NCBI GenBank assembly: GCA_020830965.2
Contig: JACCFC020000001.1
Coordinates: 127,500-191,499, forward strand
From: Neisseriaceae bacterium TC5R-5
GTDB lineage: Bacteria > Pseudomonadota > Gammaproteobacteria > Burkholderiales > Chromobacteriaceae
Reading direction: 5' to 3'
Length of the DNA: 64,000 nucleotides
Shown: positions 52,500-61,716 of the stretch, in pieces
Layout of the letters: each line of letters begins with the position of its first letter
Position numbering within the stretch: the first letter of the stretch is position 1
Notes under the pieces: model-generated
What the model was told of the DNA's origin: nothing
What the model saw: the letters and a program-made list of their open reading frames with translations, nothing else
The model's database searches: none
Translations under genes and position numbers: made by a program

Positions 52500-53474
52500 T
52501 CAGTCCCAAGGTACATCGTTATTGCTGCCCGCTGTGTTGGGGGTGGTCACGGCCAAGGGTACTGGTTTGGCTTGATCATCTTCCAGACCACCTAAGGCAG
52601 CGACCAACTCGTCAACCAACTCGCCCAGTTCTTCGCTCATCAGCGTAAACGTGGCAGCAAACAGGCTTTCTCTATCGTCGCCGGCCTGGCTGGCCTCTTC
52701 CTGTAACAGATCGAGAAACTGAATGCGTTTGAGTTGTAAGGTATCGCTGAGTTGAAAGCGGATTTTTTCCTGCCAGATCAACCCTACACGGGTGACTTGT
52801 TTGCCGGTGGCAATGTGCTGACGGATTTCATCGGCGGTTAAATCCATGCGGGTACAGCGAATCACCGCTCCATTTTCGCCACTATCTTTTAATTCGCAGT
52901 CGGCATCCAGTTCAAAGCCCGCCGGTGCTTCGCCGGCAGCCAGCCAATCGGTCATGGCGGTATGGGGGGCAATTTTGGTGCGCGGTAAGGCAGCGGGGAA
53001 GGGGGGCAGCGCTTCACGCAGCTTGCTGAGCAGGGTTTCGCTTTTGCTGCTGGTGCTTGAGTCCACCATCAACCAGCCGCGCTGACCATCTAGATAGGCA
53101 TTCAGGCGACCACTGCGGACAAAGGCGCGTGGCAGCAGGTCATCGGTGATTTGTTCTTTGAGTGCCAGCTTTTCTTTGCGACCGACTTTGCGTAGTTCCT
53201 TGTCTTCAATTTCCTGGACTTTTAACTCAACAAAGTCACGCACTACCGCGCCAGGCAAGACCTTGTCTTCGCGGCGCAACGCAATCAGCTGGCAGTGGCG
53301 GACATGGTAAGCCAGCGATTCCAGATGCGGTGCCGGTACTACCCAACCTTCGCTGAACCAGTCCAGGCCCATGCAGGGTTGAAAGGGGCGTTTAGTTAGC
53401 GCTTGGCTTAATTCGGCATTGTCCGGCGTGCTATCTGCATTTAAACGATAAAAAGTGAGTTGCCTAAACCACAT
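52500..53474 (-). CDS. rdgC: Recombination-associated protein RdgC
   Basis: RdgC is a ring-shaped DNA-binding protein that limits RecA activity. This 324-residue protein begins MWFRQLTFYRL and contains FQPCMGLDWFSEGWVVP, LPRAFVRSGRLNAYLDGQRG and EELGELVDELVAALGG. The start at 53474 is chosen by family alignment; eight more in-frame codons exist upstream. It is a single gene beside a divergent tRNA. Confidence 0.94.
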   Translation of the reverse strand: MWFRQLTFYRLNADSTPDNAELSQALTKRPFQPCMGLDWFSEGWVVPAPHLESLAYHVRHCQLIALRREDKVLPGAVVRDFVELKVQEIEDKELRKVGRKEKLALKEQITDDLLPRAFVRSGRLNAYLDGQRGWLMVDSSTSSKSETLLSKLREALPPFPAALPRTKIAPHTAMTDWLAAGEAPAGFELDADCELKDSGENGAVIRCTRMDLTADEIRQHIATGKQVTRVGLIWQEKIRFQLSDTLQLKRIQFLDLLQEEASQAGDDRESLFAATFTLMSEELGELVDELVAALGGLEDDQAKPVPLAVTTPNTAGSNNDVPWD

Positions 53475-53553
53475 AAATATTCCATAATCCGCGTCCACTT
53501 AGGGGCGACATTGTAACTCACTGTTGTGCTGAGTACAGCGAGTAAAACTATAA

Positions 53554-53630
53554 CGGAGTGTAGCTTAGCCTGGTAGAGCGCTACGTTCGGGACGTAGAGG
53601 CCGGAGGTTCGAATCCTCTCACTCCGACCA
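53554..53630 (+). tRNA. tRNA-Pro (anticodon CGG)
   Basis: A complete 77-base cloverleaf: acceptor stem CGGAGTG/CACTCCG, D arm with AGCTTAGCCTGGTAGAGCG, anticodon stem CTACG/CGTAG around loop TTCGGGA (anticodon CGG), T arm GGAGGTTCGAATCCTC, and a genome-encoded ACCA end. A strong terminator follows directly. Confidence 0.96.
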
Positions 53631-53636
53631 GATAAG

Positions 53637-53674
53637 AAAAAAGCCTTGGGTGAAAATCAACCCAAGGCTTTTTT
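53637..53674 (+). terminator. Rho-independent terminator after tRNA-Pro
   Basis: A 15-bp stem (AAAAAAGCCTTGGGT with ACCCAAGGCTTTTTT) and an 8-base loop lie a few bases after the tRNA CCA end. It works on both strands. Confidence 0.9.
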
Positions 53675-53687
53675 AATGGTTTCAATA

Positions 53688-53722
53688 AAACACCCCGCGC
53701 CATGTAGTGCTGTGGGGTGTTT
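53688..53722 (-). terminator. Terminator of the porin gene
   Basis: AAACACCCC and GGGGTGTTT form a 9-bp stem; on the minus strand the stem is followed by TTTTATT. It lies 12 bases after the porin stop. Confidence 0.75.
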
Positions 53723-53733
53723 GTCTTTATTGC

Positions 53734-54897
53734 TTAGAAAGAGAGCTTCATGCCGACGCCAAAAGCTTGTGGGCTGTTGCCTGGGGTAAGGCTGGTCCCG
53801 CTATCGTAAACAGGGTTGTTGGCAAAGTTCGCGTTTTGCTTATCGTCATTGGTGATTTTGGTCGCGTAAGCATACAGCTGGGTTTGCTTGGACAGATCAT
53901 AGGTAGCACCCAAAACCCATTGCTTGGCCTTGAAGTCATCACCGTTGATGCCGCTGCTAACATCTTTTAAACGACCAAGTTCAGCATAAGATAATTTGAT
54001 GCTAGCTGCACCGAAATCCTGACCAATGGCTACTACCCAGTCATCCTGCTTTAACTGGCCGGCCCCTGTTACTTGATCAAAGCGACCCCATTCATAGTTG
54101 GCACCAATAAACGTACCGGTATCAAATTTATAGCTGGCGGCGACACTGTAGAAGGTGATGCTATTGCCTGAGGTCGCAGCTTTAGAGGTGGAGGCGATTG
54201 TGGTGCTGTCAGCGTTCACACCACTATCATAGCGACGATCCCAAGATGTCCCCAGAGTTAAACCTTGCCATTTGTAAGCTGCGCCAAGCGACAGGCGTTT
54301 GGCATCGGTTTGTTCCTTGTTCACATCTCGTGTTCTAGCCTCATCTACTTGCCATGAAGCACCAAAGCTGAAGCCCGACCAAGTAGGTGAGAAGTAGTGC
54401 AGGGAGTTGCTATAGCGTGCTTCTCCGCGACTGGCAACGCTGTTGCTGCCAAAGTTCTCGGCCGTGGTGCTGGGCATGATATCGGTACCAATCTTGCTGC
54501 CGCCACCGGTAAATAATTTGTAAGCGGAATCATTCTGACCCAGTAAAACTCGGCCAAAATCAGCGTTATCGATACCGATAAAGGTGTTGCGGGTACCAAG
54601 AGTAGCGGTACGGCCTCTATCATCGGTGCCACCTTGCTCAAAATTACGTAGGCTGCTTTCTACCTGCCAGATAGCCTTGGTGCCATTACCCAAGTCTTCC
54701 CAGCCTTTGAAACCGATGCGGGAGTTATTGTCGACAATACGCGCACGTGAGTCGTATTCGCTGCCGCTGGGGGCGCCAGTGGCTTTTGCGCTTTCGATAC
54801 CACCGCTCATAAAGCCGTAGACTTGTACGTCAGCCTGAGCGGCTACAGGAAGGATGAATAGCGTTGCCAATAAGGTGGCCAGCGTTTTCTTTTGCAC
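53734..54897 (-). CDS. Gram-negative porin (OmpC/PorB-like)
   Basis: This 387-residue outer-membrane protein has a signal peptide (MQKKTLATLLATLFILPVAAQA) and begins DVQVYGFMSGGIE. It contains the porin L3-type NTFIGIDNADFGRVLLGQNDS and alternating hydrophobic strands, and ends with Phe (KLSF), as needed for BAM assembly. It resembles the general diffusion porins of betaproteobacteria. It stands alone with its own terminator and a 160-base A+T-rich leader that probably holds the promoter. Confidence 0.92.
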   Translation of the reverse strand: MQKKTLATLLATLFILPVAAQADVQVYGFMSGGIESAKATGAPSGSEYDSRARIVDNNSRIGFKGWEDLGNGTKAIWQVESSLRNFEQGGTDDRGRTATLGTRNTFIGIDNADFGRVLLGQNDSAYKLFTGGGSKIGTDIMPSTTAENFGSNSVASRGEARYSNSLHYFSPTWSGFSFGASWQVDEARTRDVNKEQTDAKRLSLGAAYKWQGLTLGTSWDRRYDSGVNADSTTIASTSKAATSGNSITFYSVAASYKFDTGTFIGANYEWGRFDQVTGAGQLKQDDWVVAIGQDFGAASIKLSYAELGRLKDVSSGINGDDFKAKQWVLGATYDLSKQTQLYAYATKITNDDKQNANFANNPVYDSGTSLTPGNSPQAFGVGMKLSF

Positions 54898-55058
54898 GAC
54901 TTACTCCGATGTTTAGTGGTTAATTTCAACATGAGTACGGGCTTAATGCTGAAGGCTTAAGAACCCGTCACAAAATATTGTGTTAATTTAGCCACAAAAC
55001 ATGACAAAGTTGTTACAAAAGTGTTGCTGAAGCATAAACAAAGGCGGTTGTGTTGTAT

Positions 55059-55373
55059 TTATGCCAAAAACTGGTTGGGGTAGATCTCATCTATTAAGGT
55101 ACGACAGTCAACGATGCGCAGATCATTGTCCTTGGCAAAATCCATTAAAAATTTGAATACAGGTGGACTAATGCGTTCCAGTTTTTTGTCTACTGCGACG
55201 CAACGGACACCCTCCAGCAGCATGGGGCGGACATAGGCGTGATAGGCGAGCTTCTGGTTGTCGCCAAACGAGGCCAGTACGCCGGCAAGACGCTCTGCCC
55301 AGTCGCTGGGGCGGAAGGTATGACCATCAGAGGTCAGGCCTTGAATAACTATTTCATATGGATTGCAGATCAT
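55059..55373 (-). CDS. DUF3579 protein
   Basis: This 104-residue protein belongs to a small family found mainly in betaproteobacteria. Recognisable features are the central FRPSDWAERLAGVLASFG, YVRPMLLEGVRCVAVDKKLE and FLMDFAKDNDLRIVDC. No function is known; no membrane or signal segment is seen. Confidence 0.83.
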   Translation of the reverse strand: MICNPYEIVIQGLTSDGHTFRPSDWAERLAGVLASFGDNQKLAYHAYVRPMLLEGVRCVAVDKKLERISPPVFKFLMDFAKDNDLRIVDCRTLIDEIYPNQFLA

Positions 55374-55499
55374 GGCAATGAGAACCGAGGTGTGTGCTTT
55401 TGGTGTAGCCTGTTTTTTGCAATTTAGTAAAGTGTTTTGCGTAAATTGTTCGGCTACGCGGGATGTTCTTTTTTAAACTGTAGCGATATTACCTGAAAA

Positions 55500-57623
55500 T
55501 CAGATGCGCTTGAATGGCGGCAGTGAGGCTAATAGTCTTTTGCCATAGCTTTGTTTGAGTAGTCTGTTGTCCAGAATGGTGACGCGGCCATAGTCGCTCT
55601 CACTGCGTATCAGTCGGCCAACTGCTTGTATCAGTTTGATGGAGGCTTCTGGTACGGTCACTTCAATGAAGGGGTTGCCGCCTCTTTGTTCTATCCAGCG
55701 CGCCAGCGTTTTGCCTACTGGGTCATCGGGCATGGCAAACGGCAGCTTAGCAATAATCACATGTACACAACTGTCTCCAGGTAAGTCGAGCCCTTCTGAG
55801 AAGGAGTCCAATCCAAAGATGATGCTGGCCTGTTTTTCTTGCAACCGGCTATGGTGGTTGGCAATTAACAGGCTTTTGGGGATGTCTCCCTGCATGAGTA
55901 TCTTGTCGCGTAGTTCGCCGCTTAGCCCGGCGGCGACTTCCTGCATTTGTTTGCGTGAAGAGAATAGCACTAGGGTGCCCACCGGCTGGGTGTGATCAAT
56001 CAACTTTGGTAGCCATTCGATAATTTCGCGGCTGTGTCCGCCAGCATCTTTGGGGCTGGTCAGCATTGGTGGCAGATAGAGTTCGCCTTGTTGATTGAAA
56101 TCAAATGGCGAGTCCAAGGCCAGGCACTTCACTTGTGGCAGCCAGTGTAGGCCAGTTTGCGATAGTAAAAGATTGAATTCCCCCAATGAGCGTAGAGTGG
56201 CTGAAGTCAGGATGGCACCGGCGGCGCGTCGCCACAGGGTGGCGGCCAAGCTAGCCGCTGCGCTGACCGGGGAGGCAGCAAACAGGTAATCGCCCTTACC
56301 CTCGGTGCGACGGGTAATCCATTTGGCAATGGGCGGGGCTTCCGCTGGTGTTTCCTGCTCAAACAAATCCCACACCGCAGTCAGTTGTTCCGCTTTGCCG
56401 CTGAAGAAGCCTAGGTCGGCGGCGGTTTTGTCAATCAGTGCCGTCTCGCTGTTTTTCTCTTTGCGCGTTTCGCTTAAGGCATCGGCCAGTGAGGTGAGGT
56501 TTTTAAACAGCGTGCGTGCGGATAGAGCCATATTAGCTGCGGGTGTTTGCAGGCGTTCTGGCAGTATGCCGTCTTCCAGTAGCCAGCTCGGTTCCAAATT
56601 GTCGCTGCTGGCGGCTAGTGCGTTTTCACCTTCCAGTAGCCAGAGCCATTCGGTGAGCGTTTCGCTACAGGCACTGGCGGCTTCTATCGCATGGTTGGCC
56701 AGTTCGGCCTTGCTGGTGAGGGCTTCGACACGCACCACTAGCGCGGCGATCTTGTCCAACCAGAACAGCGCTTGGGTACTGGAGTGTTCAGCCGAGAACT
56801 GACCGATGGCTTTTTTGGCCAGGTGGTGTGCTTCGTCAATGCAGTAATAGCTTTGTTCCGGTGGTGGCAGAATCACCCCGCCGCCCATGCCAATATCGGC
56901 CAACATCAAATCATGGTTGGCAACGATGACATCAACGTTTTCCAAGATGTCGCGGGCCAGGTAGAACGGGCATTCTGGCCGATTGGGGCAAGCGGCTTTC
57001 AGGCAGCCGTGCCGGTCGTTGGTTACCCGTGACCACAGACTGTCTTCGATAATGTCTGGCCAGTTATCACGATCTCCATTCCAGCGCCGGTAGTAAAAGG
57101 CATCGGCCAGCTTGCGTAGCGTGTCGATTTCTTCGGCGGCTGGTCGGCGCTCCCACAGCAGGCTGGTGTCCAGCTCCAGCAGTTGGCCCTGTGCATTTTC
57201 TGCGGTGAGGGCAAAGACACGTTGGGGGCAGAGATAACGGCCGCGGCCTTTGGCTAAAGCAAAGTTTAGTGCTAAGCCACTATTGGCGACGACGAAGGGT
57301 AGGTCGCGATTAACCAGTTGTTCTTGTAAAGCAACAGTGGCACTGGTGACCACTAGCTTTTTGCCACGTGAACGCGCCATCACCCCGCCTGCCAGCAGAT
57401 AGGCCAGGCTTTTACCGACGCCGGTAGGGCCTTCGATGACGACGATGCTTTCGCCGAGCCTTTCCGGCCAGTCATCACCGTCTTTTTCCTGACTGCGGGC
57501 CAGTGTGTTGGCAATTTCGGCCAGCATCTGCCGCTGTGCTGTCCGCGGGCGAAAGCCCGGCAGATTATCGGCAAGGGTACGGTAATGGTCGCGAATAGCG
57601 TTTTTTTCGGCGTCGGTCAGCAT
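55500..57623 (-). CDS. dinG: DinG-family ATP-dependent DNA helicase
   Basis: This is a 707-residue superfamily 2 XPD-like helicase that unwinds 5'-tailed DNA and R-loops. Walker A is EGPTGVGKSLAYLLAG near residue 68. Iron-sulfur-type cysteines (CLKAACPNRPECPF) are near 210 and the DEAH box CIDEAHHLAKKA near 255. C-terminal motifs include IIFGLDSFSEGLDLPGD and AVGRLIRSESDYGRV. Length matches DinG rather than YoaA. No LexA box was evident before it. The DUF475 gene lies 40 bases away on the same strand. Confidence 0.93.
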   Translation of the reverse strand: MLTDAEKNAIRDHYRTLADNLPGFRPRTAQRQMLAEIANTLARSQEKDGDDWPERLGESIVVIEGPTGVGKSLAYLLAGGVMARSRGKKLVVTSATVALQEQLVNRDLPFVVANSGLALNFALAKGRGRYLCPQRVFALTAENAQGQLLELDTSLLWERRPAAEEIDTLRKLADAFYYRRWNGDRDNWPDIIEDSLWSRVTNDRHGCLKAACPNRPECPFYLARDILENVDVIVANHDLMLADIGMGGGVILPPPEQSYYCIDEAHHLAKKAIGQFSAEHSSTQALFWLDKIAALVVRVEALTSKAELANHAIEAASACSETLTEWLWLLEGENALAASSDNLEPSWLLEDGILPERLQTPAANMALSARTLFKNLTSLADALSETRKEKNSETALIDKTAADLGFFSGKAEQLTAVWDLFEQETPAEAPPIAKWITRRTEGKGDYLFAASPVSAAASLAATLWRRAAGAILTSATLRSLGEFNLLLSQTGLHWLPQVKCLALDSPFDFNQQGELYLPPMLTSPKDAGGHSREIIEWLPKLIDHTQPVGTLVLFSSRKQMQEVAAGLSGELRDKILMQGDIPKSLLIANHHSRLQEKQASIIFGLDSFSEGLDLPGDSCVHVIIAKLPFAMPDDPVGKTLARWIEQRGGNPFIEVTVPEASIKLIQAVGRLIRSESDYGRVTILDNRLLKQSYGKRLLASLPPFKRI

Positions 57624-57663
57624 GGCAGGTTACTAAAGTGGCGGGTTAAGTGCAGCAAAATAG

Positions 57664-58713
57664 TTAGTGCTGTTGTTTTTTACTTTGTTGTTGCTTATAG
57701 CTTGGCCAACTGGTGATGATGCCCAGGCCGATGATGAGCACGCTGATCAGCCCCGTGATTACTTCGCCTAGCTCGACACCCAGTGCCGCAGTAAACATGA
57801 TGGCAACGAGTGCAGCAATGGCCCAGAAAGCAGAGGCTTCCAAGTATTTGAACTGACCCATCACGTCACGCTCCACCAGCATAATAGTCATCGAACGTAC
57901 AAACAGGGCACCAATGCCTAGGCCCGAAGCAATCAGCCAGAAATTATTGGTAATGGCAAAAGCGGCAATCACCCCATCCATTGAGAAGCTGGCATCCAGC
58001 ACTTCCAGGTAAGCAAAGCCGATCAGCCCGTTCTTGGCAGCCGCCGCTTTAATATCCACGCCGCCGAATAGTTGCTTGAACAGGTGCAATACCATGAACA
58101 CTAGATAGCCCCAGAAGCAACTGGAGATAAAAGTCATGCGTTGTTCACTTGGCAGAAAGGCGGCAATACCAGCAACCAGCAGGACGGTGACCATGGTCTG
58201 CGCATTCTGTACGGAGCCCAGTCGCGCCAGCAGGGGTTCAATCGCCGGCAGCCAGTGTTCTTCCTTTTCATGATGAACAAAATACTCGACCACCACCATC
58301 AGCAGAAAGGTCGCACCAAAGCCCATGATGGCGAGGTGAGAGTGATGCATGATGTCCTGATATTGTTCCGGTTGCTGCGTGGCAACGTGAAAAGCCTCTA
58401 GTAAGGATACATTCCCGGCGATGGCAACAATTAACAGTGGGAAAACAATACGCATGCCAAACACGGCGACGGCGATACCCACTGTCATGAATAATTTGCG
58501 CCAGAAAGCATTCATCACTTGCAGTACCGAAGCATTGACCACGGCATTATCAAACGAGACGCTGGTTTCCAAAATGGCCAGTACCACGGCAGTGCCTAGG
58601 AAACTGGCTGCCAGTGCTGGGCCGCCCGTTGCAAAACCGTACCAGCAGACTACAGCTAACAGAATGGCACTAAGTAATAAAGAGCCACGAAAATAGGAAA
58701 AAGTAGAGCGCAT
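57664..58713 (-). CDS. DUF475 (TerC-superfamily) membrane protein
   Basis: This 349-residue inner-membrane protein has about nine hydrophobic segments and acidic motifs in membrane context (LETSVSFDNAVVNASVL near residue 50 and LDASFSMDGVIAAFAITNN near 245), like the metal-handling TerC family. The His-rich loop (HHSHL; EYFVHHEKEEH) may bind metal. Function is not established; a role in metal homeostasis is inferred from the superfamily. Confidence 0.83.
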   Translation of the reverse strand: MRSTFSYFRGSLLLSAILLAVVCWYGFATGGPALAASFLGTAVVLAILETSVSFDNAVVNASVLQVMNAFWRKLFMTVGIAVAVFGMRIVFPLLIVAIAGNVSLLEAFHVATQQPEQYQDIMHHSHLAIMGFGATFLLMVVVEYFVHHEKEEHWLPAIEPLLARLGSVQNAQTMVTVLLVAGIAAFLPSEQRMTFISSCFWGYLVFMVLHLFKQLFGGVDIKAAAAKNGLIGFAYLEVLDASFSMDGVIAAFAITNNFWLIASGLGIGALFVRSMTIMLVERDVMGQFKYLEASAFWAIAALVAIMFTAALGVELGEVITGLISVLIIGLGIITSWPSYKQQQSKKQQH

Positions 58714-58730
58714 GAAAAACCTTGTGAATG

Positions 58731-59942
58731 TTAGGAGTTATTTCTTTTTAGGCAATTTTGGTAACGGCCATCGACACGTTGGGCAAACCAGGCGGTGGTT
58801 AGCTTGCGAGTAATTTTGGGGCTTTGCAGATCAATATTAGGCAGCTGTTCACGCGGAGCTGGCTTACCATAGACTCGATCGGCCAGTGTGTAGACCTTGC
58901 GATACAGTGGTGTTTGGCCAAAGTCGACACTTTTCTCCAGCTTTAAATCACGCAGGATATCGCTTTTACCCATACCCAATTTATTACTTAAGCTGAGCAG
59001 GGCAGTCTGTGTTTGGCTGGTGGAGGTGTTTCCCCCTTGATAATTAAGTAAGTCGCCATCCAGAGTCAGTTTTTGACCACTTAGTTTATTTACGACAGCC
59101 TGGAAGGCTGCATTACGACTGCTGTAACGGCCAGCATTGAAGTCGGCAAAGCGGTAGATCATTTGCTTATAAGGCGCCGGGTATTGTAACAGAATGGCAC
59201 TACCAAAGTAGACGCTGCCACGGCGGGTAAACACTTCCTGACGTACGCTGCTGTTTTGTGGATAAGGATAGGGCCAAACCTTGGTGTGTGCCTCGGCAAA
59301 TTCAATACTCACTTGCATTGGACCGCCGGTACGTATTGGGTTTTTCATATTGAATGGCAGCCCTAGTTTACTGGCTTCGCGTGCCATGTCTTCGAACAGG
59401 TTATTCATTTCCCGTTCAGTACGTAAGCTATCGATACGCGCTTTATAACTTTTGCCAGTAGGTGAAGTTTTCAACATGGCGGCTTTGACTACTGCCAAGG
59501 GAATGAGATAAGTGTTGGCACGCTCCCCTATCTTGTTCCAGACGATAGTAGGCAAGCCGGGAACCACAGGGTCGGCCTGCCAGCTGGATTCCTGTTCGAT
59601 TATGGCTGCTATGGCACAAATATTTTCTACGGTATGGGGGATCTTTAAATATTTAAAGGCACTGTAAATGTCGTTAGCCCAGCCTTGGCGCTCGGGGATT
59701 TTTTTAGGTAATAATTGATTGATCAGCGCACGGGCCTGCGGTTCGGTGTTGATGCTGGGCTTGATGGCTTCCTGCTTGGGTGGTGTGGTTGCGGGTGGCG
59801 GCACTCGTGCCGGTTCCACCACCGCAGCCGGGGGGGTAGCTTCTATTTTGCTGGGTGTACTGATAGGTGCTGACGGGGAGGTGCTGGCACAGGCTGCTAG
59901 CAAGAGAGTGCTGCTGAAGGCAATGAGAGCGGTGTAATTCAC
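58731..59942 (-). CDS. DUF1615 lipoprotein
   Basis: This 403-residue exported lipoprotein has a lipobox LLLAACAS at about residue 18, a Pro/Ala-rich linker (20-75), and a DUF1615 domain with ICAIAAIIEQESSWQADP near 110, which resembles the catalytic Glu region of lytic transglycosylases. GGPMQVSIEFAEAH and YRFADFNAGRYSSRN follow. Cell-wall lytic activity is suggested by this pattern but unproven. The 388 bases upstream hold only repeat copy E. Confidence 0.83.
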   Translation of the reverse strand: MNYTALIAFSSTLLLAACASTSPSAPISTPSKIEATPPAAVVEPARVPPPATTPPKQEAIKPSINTEPQARALINQLLPKKIPERQGWANDIYSAFKYLKIPHTVENICAIAAIIEQESSWQADPVVPGLPTIVWNKIGERANTYLIPLAVVKAAMLKTSPTGKSYKARIDSLRTEREMNNLFEDMAREASKLGLPFNMKNPIRTGGPMQVSIEFAEAHTKVWPYPYPQNSSVRQEVFTRRGSVYFGSAILLQYPAPYKQMIYRFADFNAGRYSSRNAAFQAVVNKLSGQKLTLDGDLLNYQGGNTSTSQTQTALLSLSNKLGMGKSDILRDLKLEKSVDFGQTPLYRKVYTLADRVYGKPAPREQLPNIDLQSPKITRKLTTAWFAQRVDGRYQNCLKRNNS

Positions 59943-60170
59943 GGTGGTATCGATTGGTTTAACTCAAAGCGCCAAGGGTAGGCGATCTGCCTGATGGCGG
60001 CAATGGTTTGTAGAGATCGCTAGCAGATTGGGCTGGTTAAGGCGGTGGAAAGATCAATAGGCAGATCGTAGTTGCTTGCCCAGCACTACAGTCTGTTGTG
60101 TCGGTTTACGGTGCCAGTTGTTCAGCGGATCGGTTTTCGTACGTTTGCGGCTTAATGGGCTCCAGTGTAT

Positions 60171-60266
60171 TTAGAGCCGCTAACCAAACTCCTGATCCAG
60201 TGCTGTGCCTCCTCGCCGTACCACTTGTACTGTTTGCGTCGGCGCGCCTTGGTTCAGGTACTATGC
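60171..60266 (+). repeat. Dispersed inverted-end repeat, copy E (right end decayed)
   Basis: It starts TTAGAGCCGCTAACCAAACTC, then CTGATCCAG, TGCCTCCTCGCCGTACC, TGTACTGTTTGCGTCGGCGC and CCTTGGTTCAGGTACT. The right inverted end seen in copies B, C and F is not recognisable. It lies in the same orientation as copy F, on the other side of the fimbrial subunit gene. Confidence 0.82.
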
Positions 60267-60330
60267 CAAATGTATTGGGGGTTGAGATGGCGTTGTTGTG
60301 GCGATATTTGACAGTGTGATTGGCGATTGC

Positions 60331-60837
60331 TTACTGATAAGTTATTGCGTATTGAAGATTACCTGTAATTGCTCCCGCTGTTTTAGTGCTAGTGGTTTCC
60401 GCATAATACTGAACATACAAAGTCCCACTTCCCGACCCATTGGTTAATGGGGGTAAGGTAAAGTAAGCGCCGTCTGCAGAAAACTTCGCTGCTGCTCCGT
60501 TCACACCAAGCAACTGTAGCTTTACATTAGCATCGCCACCGAATGTGCCACTAGCCGTGCTGATGTTGTTACCGATAAATCTGATATAAGGGGTGGTGGG
60601 GCCAAGGCAAGCCGTCACGCCAAGACTGAAACGTGTTTTACCAGTCACATCGCCTGCCTTTGCTAAAGCTGTTGTTGCGACTGTTGGCAGTAGAATGACA
60701 GGATCGGTGCTGCCATTGAAGGTTAGGGAGCAGCTATTCGTTGTTAGCTCACCCTGAAAGTTGATGTTATTCGCCAAAGTGGTGACGGAGGTGATGGAAA
60801 GTGCCGCGGTAGCGATAGCCAAGAGTAATTTTTTCAT
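60331..60837 (-). CDS. Orphan fimbrial major subunit (FimA-like)
   Basis: This 168-residue secreted protein has a signal peptide (MKKLLLAIATAALSITSVTTLA), the chaperone-usher pilin start NNINFQGELTTNSCSLTFNG (first Cys), a second Cys in LGVTACLG, and an ending like LQYAITYQ with the donor-strand aromatic tail. It may be the rod subunit for the chaperone and adhesin encoded about 48 kb away; no usher is in the window. It stands alone between repeat copies E and F. Confidence 0.82.
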   Translation of the reverse strand: MKKLLLAIATAALSITSVTTLANNINFQGELTTNSCSLTFNGSTDPVILLPTVATTALAKAGDVTGKTRFSLGVTACLGPTTPYIRFIGNNISTASGTFGGDANVKLQLLGVNGAAAKFSADGAYFTLPPLTNGSGSGTLYVQYYAETTSTKTAGAITGNLQYAITYQ

Positions 60838-61030
60838 TTCGCATTTTTATTCATTTGATTTTGTATATTAAAGAATAAATAAAAATGAATTATCCAAATA
60901 ATACTATTCTCTGGGAATAGGAAATGTCTTAAAAATTAGGCTTAGCTTGGCTGCGCGTGGCAAGTACTCCCAGTCAGTGAGGGGATGATGAAGATCATCA
61001 TGCTTCCAGCGATCAAGGATTGATGATTGT

Positions 61031-61149
61031 TAAGAGCCGCTAACAAAACCCCTGATCCAGTGTTGCGCCTTCTTGCCATATTAATGGTGCTGCCTGCGTC
61101 GGCGCGCCTTGGCTCAGGTACTCTTCGAGGTTTTGTTGGTCGGTCTAAG
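61031..61149 (+). repeat. Dispersed inverted-end repeat, copy F
   Basis: A complete copy: left end TTAAGAGCCGCTAACAAAAC, then CCCTGATCCAG, GTTGCGCCTTCTTGCC, the core TGCCTGCGTCGGCGCGCC, CTTGGCTCAGGTACTCTTCG, and right end AGGTTTTGTTGGTCGGTCTA, an inverted match to the left. The other parts of the 450-base gap around it hold no visible gene. Confidence 0.87.
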
Positions 61150-61287
61150 TCGACGGCTAAAAAAGTGCAATATAACAAGTGGCGACGATCAGGCTATCGA
61201 TTATGGTGATGGCCGAATATAACTGTCGGCCAGAGCAAATAGTTTTACCTTGTGCTCTGGTCTGGGGGCGTAGTTGTTACAGGCTGT

Positions 61288-61716
61288 TCAAACTGCTATC
61301 CCTGGGTCATCAAACCAAGTAGCTAATATCGCTTGTGCGGCAACTTGGTCGAGTGCGGGTTTCTGTTTGCGGCCGTGTATGCCGGCTTCGCGTAGCAGGG
61401 TTTCGGCCAGTAGCGAGGTGTGGCGTTCGTCTACTAGCCAGACGGGCAGTCCAAAACGGCCTTTCAGGCGATGGGCAAAGCGGCGTGCCAGTTTTGTCAT
61501 CTGGTGTTCGCTGCCATCAGCATGAACTGGCAGGCCTACCACTAGTTGTCGGGGCTGCCATTCTTTAATCAGGGCGGCAATGGTGGCGAAGCGTTCGTCG
61601 TTGATGGTGCTGTCTATGGTGGTTAGCGGGTGGGGGATGGCGAGCAGGGTGTCGCCGACGGCAACGCCGATACGACGCTCGCCAAAGTCAAATGCTAGCA
61701 CGCCACCTTCAAGCAT
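61288..61716 (-). CDS. ruvX: Holliday-junction resolvase-like protein YqgF
   Basis: This 142-residue RNase H-fold nuclease functions in 16S rRNA end maturation and was proposed as a Holliday-junction resolvase. It begins [22 protein letters not shown] with the catalytic Asp, continues [15 protein letters not shown] and [12 protein letters not shown], and ends with [15 protein letters not shown]. The start at 61716 lies inside the end of yqgE; the longer frame upstream is yqgE read out of frame. Confidence 0.92.
   Translation of the reverse strand: MLEGGVLAFDFGERRIGVAVGDTLLAIPHPLTTIDSTINDERFATIAALIKEWQPRQLVVGLPVHADGSEHQMTKLARRFAHRLKGRFGLPVWLVDERHTSLLAETLLREAGIHGRKQKPALDQVAAQAILATWFDDPGIAV

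Noticed and set aside
53554-53630. tRNA-Pro as an integration site for a genomic island.
   Set aside because: The flanks are a terminator, a porin gene and rdgC, with no integrase and no duplicated tRNA end found nearby.
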